From positions 1 to 64,000 of the forward strand of contig NZ_JAHRHK010000004.1 of the NCBI RefSeq assembly GCF_021246465.1: DNA of 64,000 nt. Reading direction: 5' to 3'. The translations under genes and the position numbers were made by a program. Under the pieces are notes generated by a model. That model saw only the letters and a list, made by a program, of their open reading frames with translations. It ran no database searches and was not told the DNA's origin. This document shows, one piece after another, positions 62,979 through 64,000 of the stretch. Each line of letters opens with the position of its first letter. The first letter of the stretch is position 1. This stretch comes from Nocardioides sp. R-C-SC26 (GTDB lineage Bacteria > Actinomycetota > Actinomycetes > Propionibacteriales > Nocardioidaceae).

Positions 62979-64000
62979 TCAGTCCCCGGTCCGGTCATGG
63001 TCGACGACCGGTGCGGGGTCGGCGTCGCCGGGTGCCTCGACGGGAACGCCCGGTGGGCGGGGGCCGGTGTAGTCCGGTCCGTAGGCACCCGGGGCCGGAC
63101 GGCGCTTCTTCAACGGCGGCCGCTGCCCCGGCGCCATCCGTCGAGCCGTGACCAAGAAGGCCGTGTGGCCGATCATCTTGTGCCCAGGGCGGACGGCGAG
63201 ACCTTCGACGTGCCAGTCCCGCACCAGCGACTCCCACGGCGAGGGCTCGGTGAAGCCACCGTGCACGCGGACCGTCTCGACGAAGCGGGAGAGCTGGGTC
63301 GTCGTCGCCACGTAGGCACACACGATCCCCCCGGGACGCAGAGCGTCTGCCGCGGCATCCAGGCACTCCCACGGTGCGAGCATGTCGAGGATGATCCGGT
63401 CGCACCGTTCGCCCGAGGCCGGCAGCGCCTCGGCGAGGTCCCCGAGCGTCAAGGACCATGCCGGGTGCGTCTCGCCGTCAGGCGCGCCGAAGAACTGGGA
63501 GACGTTGCGGCGAGCGACATCCGCGAACTCCTCGCGCCGCTCGAACGACATCACCCGTCCGAACGGTCCCACCGCTCGCAGCAGCGAGCAGGTCAGCGCC
63601 CCCGAGCCCACGCCCGCCTCGACGACGTCCGCGCCCGGGAAGATGTCGGCCAGCGCAACGATCTGCGCGGCGTCCTTGGGGTAGACGACGGCAGCGCCGC
63701 GGGGCATCGAGACGACGAACTCCGACAGCAGGGGCCGGAAGACCAGGTACTCGCCGCCGGCGGACGAGGTGACCGTGAAGCCCTCCTCCCGCCCGATGAG
63801 GTCGTCGTGCTCCAGGTGACCCCGGCTGGAGAAGAACCGCTTGCCGGCCTCGAGGCAGAAGTTGTGGCGACGACCCTTCGCGTCGGTCAGGCGGACCCAC
63901 TCACCCACGCGCAGCGGGCCGCGATGCACCCCGGACCAGGCCTGCGGGGCGACGTCCTCGCTCCGGGGCTCGCTCGTCGGCTCGGGAGACGGGTACTCAG
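62979..64000 (-). CDS. trmI: tRNA (adenine-58-N1)-methyltransferase TrmI, partial
   Basis: TrmI methylates A58 in the T-loop of tRNAs. The visible part has the N-terminal beta domain (HRGPLRVGEWVRLTDAKGRRHNFCLEAGKRFFSSRGHLEHDDLIG), RPLLSEFVVSMPRGAAVVYPKD, and the SAM site VVEAGVGSGALTCSLLRAVGPFGRV, then DRIILDMLAPWE. A GTG at 63929 could be a start, but the frame stays open to the window end and TrmI usually has more residues before this block, so the gene is probably cut by the window edge. It lies upstream of arc, a conserved neighbourhood. Confidence 0.93.
   Translation of the reverse strand, partial: EYPSPEPTSEPRSEDVAPQAWSGVHRGPLRVGEWVRLTDAKGRRHNFCLEAGKRFFSSRGHLEHDDLIGREEGFTVTSSAGGEYLVFRPLLSEFVVSMPRGAAVVYPKDAAQIVALADIFPGADVVEAGVGSGALTCSLLRAVGPFGRVMSFERREEFADVARRNVSQFFGAPDGETHPAWSLTLGDLAEALPASGERCDRIILDMLAPWECLDAAADALRPGGIVCAYVATTTQLSRFVETVRVHGGFTEPSPWESLVRDWHVEGLAVRPGHKMIGHTAFLVTARRMAPGQRPPLKKRRPAPGAYGPDYTGPRPPGVPVEAPGDADPAPVVDHDRTGD

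Overview
The window is high-GC actinobacterial DNA. A complete Pup-proteasome locus (arc, dop, pup, prcB, prcA, pafA, pafB, pafC), RbpA, a split lnt/ppm pair and a tatA-tatC-helY neighbourhood point to the Actinomycetota. The gene content and short intergenic repeats look most like Nocardioidaceae (Nocardioides/Aeromicrobium type); that placement is inference. The window reads as ordinary chromosome: no prophage, insertion sequence, CRISPR array, rRNA or tRNA was seen. A small VapBC toxin-antitoxin pair is the only clearly accessory module.

Left part (1-29.7 kb): a glycine riboswitch drives gcvP, followed by a serine hydrolase. Then come a secreted cadherin-like protein, the TldD/TldE protease pair, a sulfotransferase, a DJ-1/PfpI protein, the SbcCD nuclease, fdhD, aminopeptidase N and an SDR. 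After a strong bidirectional terminator come a lipoprotein cyclophilin, an isochorismatase-fold hydrolase, cinA, a transglutaminase-like protein, vapBC, a GNAT, an aldo/keto reductase, a UvrA-like ATPase, a hot-dog thioesterase, a YqeB-like membrane protein, an unlisted 49-residue Cys-rich protein and a zinc alcohol dehydrogenase.

Middle (29.7-47.4 kb): an XRE helix-turn-helix protein fused to a MurA-type enolpyruvyl transferase has an inverted repeat just upstream. It is followed by a small membrane protein, two tandem paralogues with the same C-terminal domain but different anchors, a GDPD, a UMF1-type transporter, rbpA behind a SigR-type promoter, fxsA, ppm and lnt. After a 554-bp gap an operon carries an enoyl-CoA hydratase, an acyl-CoA synthetase, an amidohydrolase and a GNAT. 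Next come a KamA-type radical SAM aminomutase, a convergent Lrp/AsnC regulator, a 5'-3' exonuclease and an NAD(P)-binding protein.

Right part (47.4-64 kb), all on the minus strand: a partial TrmI-type tRNA methyltransferase, arc, a 32-residue membrane peptide, dop, pup-prcB-prcA and pafA; then a two-domain FKBP lipoprotein, and pafB-pafC-tatA-tatC-hypothetical-diacylglycerol kinase-helY. Dop deamidates Pup, PafA attaches it to substrates, Arc unfolds them into PrcBA, and PafBC controls the DNA-damage response.

Two themes stand out. First, at least fifteen genes have a TANNNT hexamer exactly 6 or 7 bases before the start codon, usually with no Shine-Dalgarno, which suggests widespread leaderless transcription; I used this to choose several starts. 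Second, operon genes are coupled by 4-base GTGA/ATGA overlaps. The most unusual spots are a 75-nt in-frame coupler between prcB and prcA flanked by near-identical direct repeats, and twin 15-bp hairpins after pafA whose loops are complementary to each other.
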